64,000 bases of DNA, from assembly GCF_002901845.1 (NCBI RefSeq), contig NZ_PPQE01000025.1, forward strand, positions 245,658 through 309,657, in the 5' to 3' direction. This document shows positions 31,760 through 41,851 of the stretch, piece by piece. A program made the translations under genes and the position numbers. The stretch is from Staphylococcus hominis subsp. hominis (GTDB lineage: Bacteria; Bacillota; Bacilli; Staphylococcales; Staphylococcaceae). The notes under the pieces were generated by a model. That model did not search any database and was not told where the DNA came from. It worked only from the letters and a program-made list of their open reading frames with translations. Each line of letters begins with the position of its first letter. The stretch's first letter is position 1.

Positions 31760-32137
31760 TTATAGAAAAATTGAAATAAGAATAGTCAAAATGAAGTAAA
31801 ATGCACATAGTATTAGAGCAGGTAGTAACCATATTGAAATGGTATAATGCTCTTTTTTTACTTGTTTTGGATTGAAAAAGTCATCGTTCTCTAAAGTTTT
31901 TTTCTTAGAGCGAGAAGCGAGTTGATAACGCATGCGTCTAAAACCAAAACTTGTAGCATCAAATATACCTTCTTGTACAAGGAGAAGTAAAAATAGCAAT
32001 ATAAATAATACAAGTGATATATAAAATAAGATATCAACAAATGAGATAAAGGAATGTTGAGTTACGAACATCCAAAGTAAAAAAGTAGATATGAGTGGCA
32101 AAAAGAGCCATATAAACCAAGTTTTAATATTGTTCAT
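31760..32137 (-). CDS. DUF3899 family membrane protein
   Basis: A 125-residue protein with three hydrophobic segments: two near the N-terminus (about residues 7-27 and 34-58) and one at the C-terminus. A basic cytoplasmic loop lies between them (RRMRYQLASRSKKKT). The FDATSFGFRRM stretch is the conserved part of DUF3899, a family of unknown function found between fabF and opp in staphylococci. The start is ATG 32137, with GGAGG 6 bases ahead. It converges with fabF. Confidence 0.72.
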   Translation of the reverse strand: MNNIKTWFIWLFLPLISTFLLWMFVTQHSFISFVDILFYISLVLFILLFLLLLVQEGIFDATSFGFRRMRYQLASRSKKKTLENDDFFNPKQVKKEHYTISIWLLPALILCAFYFILTILISIFL

Positions 32138-32268
32138 GTATACCTCCAACCTTCTTATCTATATAGTCTAATTTACTGTAAACTTACTATAAATAAAATC
32201 TAAAATATATATTCTTTTAAATAATATATATAAAAATTACACTTATATTAAGAAAATGTAAAATTATA

Positions 32269-32321
32269 TTGCAATTTTATGTAAAAAGTATATATAATGT
32301 GTATAAATATTTCTGAAAATT
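32269..32321 (+). promoter_or_regulatory. opp operon promoter with CodY-like box
   Basis: TTGCAA (32269-32274), 18-base spacer, TATAAT (32293-32298). ATATTTCTGAAAATT at 32307-32321 matches the CodY consensus AATTTTCWGAAAATT at 13 of 15 positions, just downstream of the start point. The opp3 operon of S. aureus is a CodY target, so nutrient repression is likely here. Confidence 0.75.
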
Positions 32322-32365
32322 TTGAAGGGAATGTTAATTTTGAATATTTAGTAAAGGGGGACTAT

Positions 32366-33295
32366 ATGATGACGCGATATATATTAAAACGTTTGGGATA
32401 TATGGTTTTATCGTTATTTATTATCATCACAATTACATTTTTCTTAATGAAAATGATGCCTGGATCACCATTTAATGATGCTAAATTAAGCGCTGAGCAA
32501 AAAGCAATTTTAAACGAAAAATATGGATTAAACGATCCAGTAGCAGTGCAATATCTTCATTATTTAAAAAATGTAGTAACTGGGGATTTTGGCTATTCGT
32601 TCCAATATCATAATCAACCAGTTTGGTCATTAATTAGACCGAGATTGATTCCTTCTATGGAAATGGGTATTACTGCAATGATTATTGGAGTGATTTTAGG
32701 TTTAATTTTAGGCGTAGCAGCTGCTACGAAACAAAACACTTGGGTAGACTATACAACTACTGTTATTTCAGTTATAGCAGTATCAGTACCTTCATTCGTC
32801 TTAGCAGTACTATTACAATACGTTTTTGCAGTACGTTTAAGATGGTTTCCAGTGGCAGGATGGGAAGGATTTTCAACTGCAGTGTTGCCTTCCTTAGCAT
32901 TATCAGCAAGTGTAATGGCCACAGTAGCTCGTTACATTCGAGCTGAAATGATAGAGGTACTAAGTTCTGATTACATATTATTAGCAAGAGCTAAAGGTAA
33001 CTCGCCGATAAGAGTCCTTTTTGGGCATGCATTAAGAAATGCATTAATTCCTATTATTACAATTATTGTTCCAATGTTAGCCGGTATTTTAACAGGGACT
33101 TTGACTATTGAAAATATCTTTGGTGTACCCGGTTTAGGGGACCAATTCGTTAGATCGATTACAACAAATGATTTCTCAGTTATTATGGCTACTACAATTT
33201 TATTTAGTACATTATTTATCGTTTCAATTTTTATCGTAGATATTCTTTATGGTGTAATTGATCCAAGAATCCGTGTACAAGGAGGTAAAAAATAA
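32366..33295 (+). CDS. oppB: Oligopeptide ABC transporter permease B
   Basis: OppB is one of two membrane subunits of the oligopeptide importer that supplies amino acids as peptides. The 309-residue protein has six membrane helices, starting RYILKRLGYMVLSLFIIITITFF, and the EAA-type cytoplasmic loop (DYILLARAKGNSPIRVLFGHALRNALIPI) that contacts the ATPases. I start at ATG 32366 after AAAGGGGGA; an upstream in-frame ATG at 32297 has no ribosome site. The stop overlaps the oppC start by one base (TAATG). It is the first gene of oppBCDFA. Confidence 0.94.
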   Translation: MMTRYILKRLGYMVLSLFIIITITFFLMKMMPGSPFNDAKLSAEQKAILNEKYGLNDPVAVQYLHYLKNVVTGDFGYSFQYHNQPVWSLIRPRLIPSMEMGITAMIIGVILGLILGVAAATKQNTWVDYTTTVISVIAVSVPSFVLAVLLQYVFAVRLRWFPVAGWEGFSTAVLPSLALSASVMATVARYIRAEMIEVLSSDYILLARAKGNSPIRVLFGHALRNALIPIITIIVPMLAGILTGTLTIENIFGVPGLGDQFVRSITTNDFSVIMATTILFSTLFIVSIFIVDILYGVIDPRIRVQGGKK

Positions 33296-34359
33296 TGCCT
33301 GAAAATTTTAATAAACCATTTGATGACCATTCAAATGCAGCGATGTCACATACCTCTGAGGGAGCGGTTGGGACGGATTTTGTTATTAGAGAACTCGATT
33401 TAAATAAAGAACCAGAAATACAACGTGAAAGTAAAAACTTCTGGCAAGATGCTTGGACACAGTTGAAAAGAAATAAACTAGCTATTGTCGGTTTGATTGG
33501 ACTCATTTTAATTGTCATTCTTGCATTTGTAGGACCAGCATTTAGTAAACATGATTATGCCGAACAAGATGTTACTAGACGAAATTTACCTGCTAAAATT
33601 CCAGTACTAGATCAAGTACACTTTTTACCTTTTGATGGAACAGGAGCAGATGGTAAGAGCGCTTATAAAGAAGCGGGCGTGAAAGAAAACTTTTGGTTTG
33701 GTACAGATCAATTAGGTCGTGATCTTTGGACTAGAACATGGAAAGGTGCTCAAATTTCATTATTTATTGGCATTGTAGCTGCTGCACTAGATATCTTTAT
33801 AGGGGTCGTTTATGGCGCTATTTCAGGTTTTTTTGGGGGACGTGTTGACAATGTGATGCAACGTATTTTAGAAATTATAGCATCTATTCCTAATCTTATT
33901 ATTGTTATTTTATTTGTATTGATATTTGAACCATCTATTTGGACGATTATTTTAGCTATGTCTATCACCGGATGGTTAGGTATGAGTAGAGTAGTGCGTG
34001 GTGAATTTTTAAAACTAAAAAGTCAAGAATTTGTAATGGCTTCAAGAACATTGGGAGCTTCAAAATTTAAATTAATTTTTAAACATATTTTACCAAATAC
34101 ACTAGGTGCCATTGTAGTAACATCTATGTTTACTGTACCAAGTGCAATTTTCTTCGAAGCATTTTTAAGCTTTATTGGTATAGGGGTACCTGCACCGAAA
34201 ACATCACTTGGTTCACTCGTAAATGATGGACGAGCAATGTTGTTAATACACCCACATGAATTATTTATTCCAGCTACAGTATTAAGTTTATTAATCTTAT
34301 TCTTTTACTTATTTAGTGACGGATTACGCGATGCATTTGATCCAAAAATGCGTAAATAA
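33295..34359 (+). CDS. oppC: Oligopeptide ABC transporter permease C
   Basis: The second permease subunit, 354 residues. A soluble N-terminal stretch of about 60 residues precedes the first membrane helix (AIVGLIGLILIVILAF); then comes FGTDQLGRDLWTRTWKGAQISL, typical of OppC/DppC, and the EAA loop SQEFVMASRTLGASKFKLIFKHILPNTLG. GGAGG near the end of oppB drives translation. The length is somewhat greater than in many homologues because of the extended N-terminus, as in other staphylococcal Opp3C proteins. Confidence 0.94.
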   Translation: MPENFNKPFDDHSNAAMSHTSEGAVGTDFVIRELDLNKEPEIQRESKNFWQDAWTQLKRNKLAIVGLIGLILIVILAFVGPAFSKHDYAEQDVTRRNLPAKIPVLDQVHFLPFDGTGADGKSAYKEAGVKENFWFGTDQLGRDLWTRTWKGAQISLFIGIVAAALDIFIGVVYGAISGFFGGRVDNVMQRILEIIASIPNLIIVILFVLIFEPSIWTIILAMSITGWLGMSRVVRGEFLKLKSQEFVMASRTLGASKFKLIFKHILPNTLGAIVVTSMFTVPSAIFFEAFLSFIGIGVPAPKTSLGSLVNDGRAMLLIHPHELFIPATVLSLLILFFYLFSDGLRDAFDPKMRK

Positions 34360-34376
34360 CAAAGGAGGCAAAATCT

Positions 34377-35462
34377 ATGTCAGAAAGAGTGTTAGAAGTG
34401 AACAACTTGCATGTTTCCTTTGATATTACTGCCGGGGAAGTGCAAGCGGTTAGAGGAGTAGATTTCTTTTTAAATAAAGGGGAAACATTAGCGATTGTCG
34501 GAGAATCAGGTTCTGGCAAATCTGTAACAACAAAAGCAATTACAAAATTGTTCCAGGGTGATACAGGGAGAATTAAAAAAGGAACAATTAATTTTTTAGG
34601 GGAAGATTTAGCAATTAAATCTGAAAAAGAATTAAACAAACTTCGTGGTAAAGATATTTCTATGATATTTCAAGACCCTATGACGTCATTAAATCCTACG
34701 ATGCAAATTGGTAAGCAAGTCATGGAACCTTTAATAAAACATCGTCATTATAGTAAATCTGAAGCAAAGAAACGTGCACTTGAAATTTTAAATTTAGTAG
34801 GACTGCCTAATGCAGAAAAAAGATTTAAAGCATATCCCCATCAATTCTCTGGGGGACAACGTCAAAGAATTGTTATTGCAACTGCCTTGGCATGCGAACC
34901 TAAAATTTTAATTGCAGATGAACCAACGACAGCACTTGATGTAACAATGCAAGCACAGATTTTAGATTTAATGAAAGAATTACAACAAAAAATTGAAACA
35001 TCTATTATTTTTATTACACATGACTTAGGGGTAGTAGCAAATGTGGCTGATAGAGTGGCTGTTATGTATGGTGGGCAAATGATTGAGACTGGACATGTCG
35101 ATGAAATCTTCTATGATCCAAAACATCCATATACATGGGGATTATTATCTTCAATGCCTGATTTAACGACAAGTAACGAGACAGAGTTAATTGCAATTCC
35201 AGGTACCCCGCCTGATTTATTACATCCACCAAAAGGTGATGCATTTGCAAGACGTAGTCAATATGCACTAGACATTGACTTTAAGGAAGCACCACCATGG
35301 TTTAAAGTATCGCCTACTCATTATGTGAAATCATGGTTGTTAGACGAACGCGCCCCAAAAGTTGAACCACTGGAAATGGTGAAAAAGAGACAACGTCAAA
35401 TGCCTAATAATTACGACAAACCACGTCGAGTAGAAAGGGTGTCGTTCAATGGAGAAGAGTAA
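34377..35462 (+). CDS. oppD: Oligopeptide ABC transporter ATPase D
   Basis: An ABC ATPase of 361 residues that, with OppF, powers peptide import. Walker A is VGESGSGKSVT near residue 42, Q-loop MIFQDPMTSLNP, signature FSGGQRQRI, Walker B LIADEPTTALDV and the switch histidine in FITHDLGVVANV. The C-terminal oligopeptide extension (GTPPDLLHPPKGDAF) specific to OppD/DppD follows. The usual Cys-containing cluster of that extension is reduced here. AAGGAGG precedes the ATG, and the end overlaps oppF by 14 bases. Confidence 0.94.
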   Translation: MSERVLEVNNLHVSFDITAGEVQAVRGVDFFLNKGETLAIVGESGSGKSVTTKAITKLFQGDTGRIKKGTINFLGEDLAIKSEKELNKLRGKDISMIFQDPMTSLNPTMQIGKQVMEPLIKHRHYSKSEAKKRALEILNLVGLPNAEKRFKAYPHQFSGGQRQRIVIATALACEPKILIADEPTTALDVTMQAQILDLMKELQQKIETSIIFITHDLGVVANVADRVAVMYGGQMIETGHVDEIFYDPKHPYTWGLLSSMPDLTTSNETELIAIPGTPPDLLHPPKGDAFARRSQYALDIDFKEAPPWFKVSPTHYVKSWLLDERAPKVEPLEMVKKRQRQMPNNYDKPRRVERVSFNGEE

Positions 35463-36399
35463 AAAAGTATTATTAGAAATAAAAAATTTGAAGCAGTATT
35501 TTAATGAAGGCAAACGTAATGAAGTTAGAGCAATAGAAAATATTTCATTTAATATTTATAAGGGAGAAACATTGGGATTAGTAGGAGAATCTGGATGTGG
35601 GAAATCTACAACTGGAAAAGCAATTATTAAACTAAATGATATTACAGATGGTGAAATTCTTTACGAAGGACAGGACATCCAGAAGATTACTAAAAGAAAA
35701 GAGTTATTAAATTTCAATAAGAAAATTCAAATGATTTTTCAAGATCCATATGCATCTTTAAACCCACGTCTAAAGGTCATGGATATTGTAGCAGAAGGTA
35801 TTGATATTCATAAGTTAGCAAGTAATAAAAAAGATCGTAAACGTCGTGTATATGATTTGCTAGAAACAGTAGGTTTAAGTAAGGAACATGCGAATCGTTA
35901 TCCTCACGAGTTCTCTGGTGGACAACGTCAACGTATAGGAATTGCTCGTGCGTTAGCTGTAGAGCCTGAGTTTATTATTGCAGATGAGCCTATTTCTGCA
36001 TTGGATGTGTCTATTCAAGCTCAAGTAGTGAATTTAATGCTGAAATTGCAAAAAGAACGAGGTATTACTTTCCTATTTATTGCCCATGATTTATCAATGG
36101 TTAAATATATTTCTGATCGTATAGCAGTAATGCATTTTGGAAAAATTGTAGAATTAGGAACGTCTGACGAAATTTATTATCATCCTTTACATGATTATAC
36201 TAAATCACTGTTATCTGCTATCCCTCAACCTGATCCTGATAGTGAAAGAACAAGAAAACGAATTGTGTATGAAGAAGATGAATCTAAAAATGCAGAACGT
36301 AGACTGCAAGAAATTAGACCTAATCATTACGTTTTTGTAACAGATGAAGAAGCAGTACGTTTAAAAGAACAAGATCAAACTCATCTTCAACATAATTAA
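35449..36399 (+). CDS. oppF: Oligopeptide ABC transporter ATPase F
   Basis: The partner ATPase, 316 residues: Walker A VGESGCGKSTTG, Q-loop MIFQDPYASLNPRLK, signature FSGGQRQRIGIARALA, Walker B FIIADEPISALDVSIQ and FIAHDLSMVKYI. The C-terminal oligopeptide extension ends in HYVFVTDEEAVRL. The start lies inside oppD with AAAGGGTG 7 bases ahead, implying coupled synthesis of the ATPase pair. The substrate-binding lipoprotein oppA follows. Confidence 0.94.
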   Translation: MEKSKKVLLEIKNLKQYFNEGKRNEVRAIENISFNIYKGETLGLVGESGCGKSTTGKAIIKLNDITDGEILYEGQDIQKITKRKELLNFNKKIQMIFQDPYASLNPRLKVMDIVAEGIDIHKLASNKKDRKRRVYDLLETVGLSKEHANRYPHEFSGGQRQRIGIARALAVEPEFIIADEPISALDVSIQAQVVNLMLKLQKERGITFLFIAHDLSMVKYISDRIAVMHFGKIVELGTSDEIYYHPLHDYTKSLLSAIPQPDPDSERTRKRIVYEEDESKNAERRLQEIRPNHYVFVTDEEAVRLKEQDQTHLQHN

Positions 36400-36426
36400 G
36401 TCTGAGGAAGGGAGGACAACATTAAG

Positions 36427-38094
36427 ATGAAAAAGATAAATTTTAAAGTGATTTTAGGATTAATCGTGACAACTTTGCTACTTAGTGCATGTGGGAAAAG
36501 TGGCGGATTATATGATGATAGCGGTCAGACTTATCGAGTAGCAACGTCATCAGATATGAATACTCTGGATACCGTTTTGGCAACTGATACCGTTTCTTTT
36601 ACAATTTATAATCAAGTTTTCGAAGGATTATATACATTAAATGGAAAAGATGAAGCAATTCCAGGAATAGCTAAAGGTGATCCAAAAGAATCTAATAATG
36701 GAAAAACATTAACGATTAAATTACGTAAAAATGCAAAATGGTCAAATGGAGATCCAGTTACGGCACATGATTTTGTATTTGCTTGGAGAAAAGCTGTAGA
36801 TCCAAAAACGGCTTCAGAATATGCATACATAATGTATGATATTAAAAATGCAGAAGATATTAATTTAGGTAAACATGGAAAAAAACCAAAGGATTTAGGT
36901 ATTAAAGCCTTAGATGATTACACATTAAAAATTGATCTTACTAAACCTATTCCATATTTTAAACAAATGCTAGCATTTGGTACATTTATGCCACAAAATG
37001 AAAAAGCAGTTAAAAAATACGGTGATAAATATGGAACAACTGCTGAAAAAGTAGTATATAATGGTCCGTTTAAAGTGAGTAAATGGGCAGTAGAAGATAA
37101 AATTGTGCTGACCAAAAATGATAACTATTGGGATAAAAAGTCTGTTAAATTAGATAGAGTAAATTATAAAATTTTGAAAGATACTCAGGCTGGGGCATCA
37201 CTATATGATACTAATTCGGTAGATAGTGCAGGTATCACGTCTGAACAAGTCGATAAATATAAAGATAATCCAGGTCTATTCAAACGTTTAATAGCATCTA
37301 CTTTCTTCTTGAAAATGAATGAAAAACAGCAACCAGAGTTCAAAAATAAAGATATGCGTTTAGCAATCGCACAATCTGTAAATAAAAAAGATTATGTTAA
37401 TGAAGTTCTAGGAACAGGTGCTAAACCTTTTGATGGTTTCACTGCACGAGATACTGTTAAAACACCTGAAGGAAAAGATTATGCAAGTACTGTTAAATCA
37501 CCTTTAAAATTTAATCCTAAAGAAGCCAAACAACATCTGAATAAGGCGAAAAAAGCTTTAGGAAAAGATAAATTCACTTTTACTTTAAATACTGAAGATA
37601 CACCAGATTCAAAAATTTCTGCAGAATTTATTAAATCTCAAATTGAATCTAATTTACCAGGTGTAACAGTTAAAATTAAACAATTACCATTCAAACAAAG
37701 AGTAGAAGCAGAATTATCAATGAATTATTCAATGTCATTATCAGGTTGGGGTCCTGACTATCCAGATCCAACTACATTTTTAGATACAATGACTACTGGC
37801 AATGCTCAAAATAATACTGGATGGGGAAGTAAAGAGTACGATAATTTATTAGAAAAAGCGAATGGAGAATTATTGCAAAAACCTAAAGAACGTTTTGCGA
37901 CGATGAGACAAGCTGAAGAGCTATTTTTAAACGATGCACCCGTAGCTCCAATTTATCAAAAAGGAACAGCTACATTAAGAAATCCACAAGTAAAAGGTAT
38001 AGAATATCATCAAATAGGTGGAGATTATTCACTTAAACATGTATATATCGATAAATCAATTGATCGTGAAACAGGAAAAAAGAAAGATAACTAA
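36427..38094 (+). CDS. oppA: Oligopeptide-binding lipoprotein
   Basis: OppA captures peptides outside the membrane and hands them to OppBC. The 555-residue protein begins with a lipoprotein signal peptide whose lipobox LLSAC places the lipid-bearing cysteine at C22. The SBP family 5 core follows (TLTIKLRKNAKWSNGDPVTAHDFVFAWRKA is the family signature region; LSGWGPDYPDPTTFLD lies late in the fold). GGGAGG precedes the ATG. It is last in the operon, ahead of a terminator, a position typical of staphylococcal Opp3. Confidence 0.94.
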   Translation: MKKINFKVILGLIVTTLLLSACGKSGGLYDDSGQTYRVATSSDMNTLDTVLATDTVSFTIYNQVFEGLYTLNGKDEAIPGIAKGDPKESNNGKTLTIKLRKNAKWSNGDPVTAHDFVFAWRKAVDPKTASEYAYIMYDIKNAEDINLGKHGKKPKDLGIKALDDYTLKIDLTKPIPYFKQMLAFGTFMPQNEKAVKKYGDKYGTTAEKVVYNGPFKVSKWAVEDKIVLTKNDNYWDKKSVKLDRVNYKILKDTQAGASLYDTNSVDSAGITSEQVDKYKDNPGLFKRLIASTFFLKMNEKQQPEFKNKDMRLAIAQSVNKKDYVNEVLGTGAKPFDGFTARDTVKTPEGKDYASTVKSPLKFNPKEAKQHLNKAKKALGKDKFTFTLNTEDTPDSKISAEFIKSQIESNLPGVTVKIKQLPFKQRVEAELSMNYSMSLSGWGPDYPDPTTFLDTMTTGNAQNNTGWGSKEYDNLLEKANGELLQKPKERFATMRQAEELFLNDAPVAPIYQKGTATLRNPQVKGIEYHQIGGDYSLKHVYIDKSIDRETGKKKDN

Positions 38095-38097
38095 AAT

Positions 38098-38136
38098 AAG
38101 ACCACGAGTAATTTACTTATACTCGTGGTCTTTTTT
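38098..38136. terminator. Terminator between oppA and trpS
   Basis: AAGACCACGAGT (38098-38109) pairs with ACTCGTGGTCTT (38121-38132) followed by T-rich sequence; it can serve both convergent genes. Confidence 0.88.
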
Positions 38137-38144
38137 ATAATGAT

Positions 38145-39167
<1,023 letters not shown>

Positions 39168-39175
39168 TTAACTAG

Positions 39176-39203
39176 ATTATAACAGTATTTTTTTAAATTG
39201 TAA
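39176..39203 (-). promoter_or_regulatory. trpS promoter
   Basis: On the minus strand TTACAA (39203-39198) and TATAAT (39181-39176) are 16 bases apart, leaving a leader of about 35-40 bases. Confidence 0.65.
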
Positions 39204-39250
39204 GTTATGTTATAATAGAGGTATATATGAGAGATTAGATTTTGTATAGG

Positions 39251-39286
39251 AATTTTTAGAAAATTTGAAATTTCTCAGAAAAATTA
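39251..39286. promoter_or_regulatory. Tandem CodY-like boxes between trpS and spxA
   Basis: AATTTTTAGAAAATT (39251-39265) matches AATTTTCWGAAAATT at 14 of 15 positions. A second, weaker palindrome, AATTTCTCAGAAAAATT, starts at about 39269 with an extra centre base. They could control spxA, trpS or both; function is inference. Confidence 0.5.
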
Positions 39287-39402
39287 GGATTTTCTCATTT
39301 AATTTTAATGTTAACATATTATACTTATAATATAAGCTTAAGACAAATTAGTATAATTATTAATATAATGAATAATATTTATTCAATAGGAGAGTGAGAT
39401 GT

Positions 39403-39798
39403 ATGGTAACATTATTTACATCACCAAGTTGCACATCTTGCCGTAAAGCGAAAGCATGGTTACAAGAACATGATATTCCGTATACGGAGCGTAACATTTT
39501 TTCTGAACATTTAACAATTGATGAAATTAAACAAATTTTAAAAATGACTGAAGATGGAACAGATGAAATTATTTCAACTCGTTCTAAAACTTATCAAAAA
39601 TTAAACGTAGATATTGATTCTTTACCACTACAAGATTTATATATGATTATTCAAGATAATCCTGGACTATTACGTCGTCCAATTATTTTAGACGAAAAAC
39701 GCTTGCAAGTTGGATATAACGAAGATGAAATCAGACGTTTCTTACCTAGAAAGGTTCGTACTTTCCAATTACAAGAAGCGCAACGTTTAGTCGACTAA
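39403..39798 (+). CDS. spxA: Redox-sensing global regulator Spx
   Basis: Spx binds the RNA polymerase alpha C-terminal domain and redirects transcription during thiol stress. The 131-residue ArsC-fold protein has the redox switch C10-x-x-C13 ([10 protein letters not shown]) and the conserved [15 protein letters not shown] stretch. Its level is set by ClpXP with the adaptor SpxH, encoded about 4 kb downstream. The ATG at 39403 follows AGGAGAG by 8 bases and gives the exact family length; a GTG nine bases earlier lies in that ribosome site. The long AT-rich upstream region has CodY-like boxes and possibly several promoters. Confidence 0.96.
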   Translation: MVTLFTSPSCTSCRKAKAWLQEHDIPYTERNIFSEHLTIDEIKQILKMTEDGTDEIISTRSKTYQKLNVDIDSLPLQDLYMIIQDNPGLLRRPIILDEKRLQVGYNEDEIRRFLPRKVRTFQLQEAQRLVD

Positions 39799-39825
39799 TA
39801 TTTAAAATTTAAAAACCTATTATTT

Positions 39826-39860
39826 AACAGCACTGGCTTAGCTATAGTGCTGTTTTTTAT
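39826..39860 (+). terminator. Terminator after spxA
   Basis: AACAGCACT (39826-39834) pairs with AGTGCTGTT (39846-39854), T6 tail. Confidence 0.85.
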
Positions 39861-39996
39861 AATAAAAAAAGGGAATATAATATGATATAGTGTCCTATTT
39901 AAAATAGTGAAATTTAATCAAACAAATAAATTGTAATTTAACTTACGTTCTAATACAATATGGTTACTATTCATCGACTGTAAGGAGTGAGATGAT

Positions 39997-40716
39997 ATGA
40001 GAATAGAACGCGTTGACGACACAACTGTGAAATTATTTATCACTTATGGTGATATTGAAGCAAGAGGATTTAGTCGTGAAGATTTATGGACAAATCGTAA
40101 GCGTGGTGAAGAATTCTTTTGGTCAATGATGGACGAGATTAATGAAGAAGAAGATTTTGTGGTTGAAGGACCTCTTTGGATTCAAGTACATGCATTTGAA
40201 AAAGGTGTGGAAGTCACAATCTCTAAATCTAAAAATGAAGAAGCAATGAACATGTCAGATGATCATGCAAATGAGCAATTTGAGGAACAAGTGAATGAAT
40301 TGCTAGCTAACACATTAGAACAAGAAGAAAGTATTGAAGATTTATTTGAACAACGTGCACAACAAAAACAAGCACATAAATCTAAACGTAAACCATCACA
40401 ACAACGTTCTAGTTTAAGAACAATTATTGTGAAATTCGAAGACTTAGAAGAAGTCATTCATTACGCTTATCATCATAATCTATCTACAGATGAGTTTGAA
40501 GATTTATTGTATATGAGTGATTCACATTACTACTATGCAATTCACTTCGATAGTACTGTTAGCCAAGAGACAATTAATGATAGCTATAGTCAATTACTTG
40601 AATTCGCTTATCCTAGTGATAAAACAGAAGTGTATTTAAATGATTACGCTAAAATTATTATGAGTCATAATGTTACTTCACAAGTACGTCGTTATTTTAC
40701 TGATTCAGTAGAATAA
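39997..40716 (+). CDS. mecA: Adaptor protein MecA
   Basis: This MecA is the ClpC adaptor (unrelated to the methicillin-resistance mecA); it delivers ComK-type and other substrates to ClpCP and drives ClpC assembly. The 239-residue protein has the N-terminal substrate domain (MRIERVDDTTVKLFITYGDIEARGFSREDLW), an acidic, low-complexity linker (about residues 80-135, with EEQVNELLANTLEQEE), and the C-terminal ClpC-binding domain with paired beta-alpha repeats. AAGGAGTGAGATGAT precedes the ATG. It stands between spxA and coiA as in other staphylococci. Confidence 0.93.
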   Translation: MRIERVDDTTVKLFITYGDIEARGFSREDLWTNRKRGEEFFWSMMDEINEEEDFVVEGPLWIQVHAFEKGVEVTISKSKNEEAMNMSDDHANEQFEEQVNELLANTLEQEESIEDLFEQRAQQKQAHKSKRKPSQQRSSLRTIIVKFEDLEEVIHYAYHHNLSTDEFEDLLYMSDSHYYYAIHFDSTVSQETINDSYSQLLEFAYPSDKTEVYLNDYAKIIMSHNVTSQVRRYFTDSVE

Positions 40717-40732
40717 TATATAACGATTAATC

Positions 40733-40783
40733 GAGAGTAGAGAAGAAATTTAAAATAAATTTCTTTTCTACTCTCTTTTTTAA
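40733..40783 (+). terminator. Terminator after mecA
   Basis: A 19-bp nearly perfect stem starts with GAGAGTAG at 40733 and closes with CTACTCTC at 40768-40775, then T6. Its base matches that of the sufT terminator. Confidence 0.88.
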
Positions 40784-40828
40784 AAGTAAATGGATCATCT
40801 TAAACGTTTAATAGTATGAGGTGAATGC

Positions 40829-41806
40829 ATGTTAGTAGCGATTAATCGTAATAATGAAACCGTATATGCTCATCAAGCCATCATTACTGAAGAATACCGA
40901 TGTCCATATTGCAAAGAAAAACTTCTTTTAAAAAAAGGGTTAAAAAAGATTCCGCATTTTGCCCATGTCTCTCAAATTAAAAAAAGATGCATGAAAAATG
41001 AAACAGAAAAACATTACTACGTTAAATTTTTTATTGCTCAACGTTTAAAACAATATCACTTTAATGTTGAAATAGAACCTTATTTTTCTAAAATTATGCA
41101 GTATCCTGATATTCTTGTGGATGCTAAAGTAGCTATAGAAGTTCAATTTTCAAGAATAAGTATAAAAGAGGTTAAATCTCGATCAAGAGGATTTGAACAA
41201 ATTGGAGTTGCAGTTATTTGGCTTATCGAACAATTACAATATCGTAAGGGTTATTTATACTTGAACACGTTTCAAGCTTATTTCATTAATCCGATTGATA
41301 GAACGTTATATAGTTGGGAGCATGAAAAACAACTGATAGTAAAGTATGTCAATATACAACATATTGGTGGCCGAAAATTTATTGCGCATAGACGAATTAT
41401 TCAAATTTCTGAATTATTATCATTCAATGAAAAAAAGAATGAGTCATATTGTTATAAATTGTCAAATAGACATATCAGTCGTTATATTTTTAATTGTAGA
41501 AAAAAACGTTCGGTGCTAGAACCGTCTTTAAGTGCTATGTATCAATTACAAATAACTGACGATGAGGTATGTAGAGATACAGGTTATATTTTTTCGTATC
41601 AAATTTTTATTGAAAATCATCCAGTACAATGGCAACTCAAGCTTAAGTTGTTGTTAAAACATAACCTTCCCAAGCATTATTTAATGTCGTATTTGAAATT
41701 CAGACAATTTTATCTACAGGATATTAATAAAGAAGAAATTACTTTAAAGTTAATAGATGATTATATTCAACAAGTAAGTGGGAGTTTAAACGTGCAAAAT
41801 AAATAA
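40829..41806 (+). CDS. coiA: Competence protein CoiA-like nuclease
   Basis: CoiA proteins are induced in competence and promote recombination of incoming DNA. This 325-residue protein starts with a zinc-ribbon-like CPYC (YRCPYCKEKLLLKKG) and HFAH motif, then the nuclease-fold core with EIEPYFSKIMQYPDILVDAKVAIEVQFSRIS, which supplies the Asp/Glu-x-Gln of a restriction-endonuclease-like site. GAGGTGA precedes the ATG. Staphylococcal competence is limited and sigma-H dependent, so expression may be rare. No ComK or sigma-H box was identified upstream. Confidence 0.85.
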   Translation: MLVAINRNNETVYAHQAIITEEYRCPYCKEKLLLKKGLKKIPHFAHVSQIKKRCMKNETEKHYYVKFFIAQRLKQYHFNVEIEPYFSKIMQYPDILVDAKVAIEVQFSRISIKEVKSRSRGFEQIGVAVIWLIEQLQYRKGYLYLNTFQAYFINPIDRTLYSWEHEKQLIVKYVNIQHIGGRKFIAHRRIIQISELLSFNEKKNESYCYKLSNRHISRYIFNCRKKRSVLEPSLSAMYQLQITDDEVCRDTGYIFSYQIFIENHPVQWQLKLKLLLKHNLPKHYLMSYLKFRQFYLQDINKEEITLKLIDDYIQQVSGSLNVQNK

Positions 41807-41851
41807 AATAATGAGAAAATTATAACATTAATTCATTTAGGAGGTACATGT

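Noticed and set aside
39997..40716. Methicillin-resistance mecA
   Set aside because: The product is the 239-residue Clp adaptor MecA; it has no penicillin-binding domain, so the shared symbol is coincidental.
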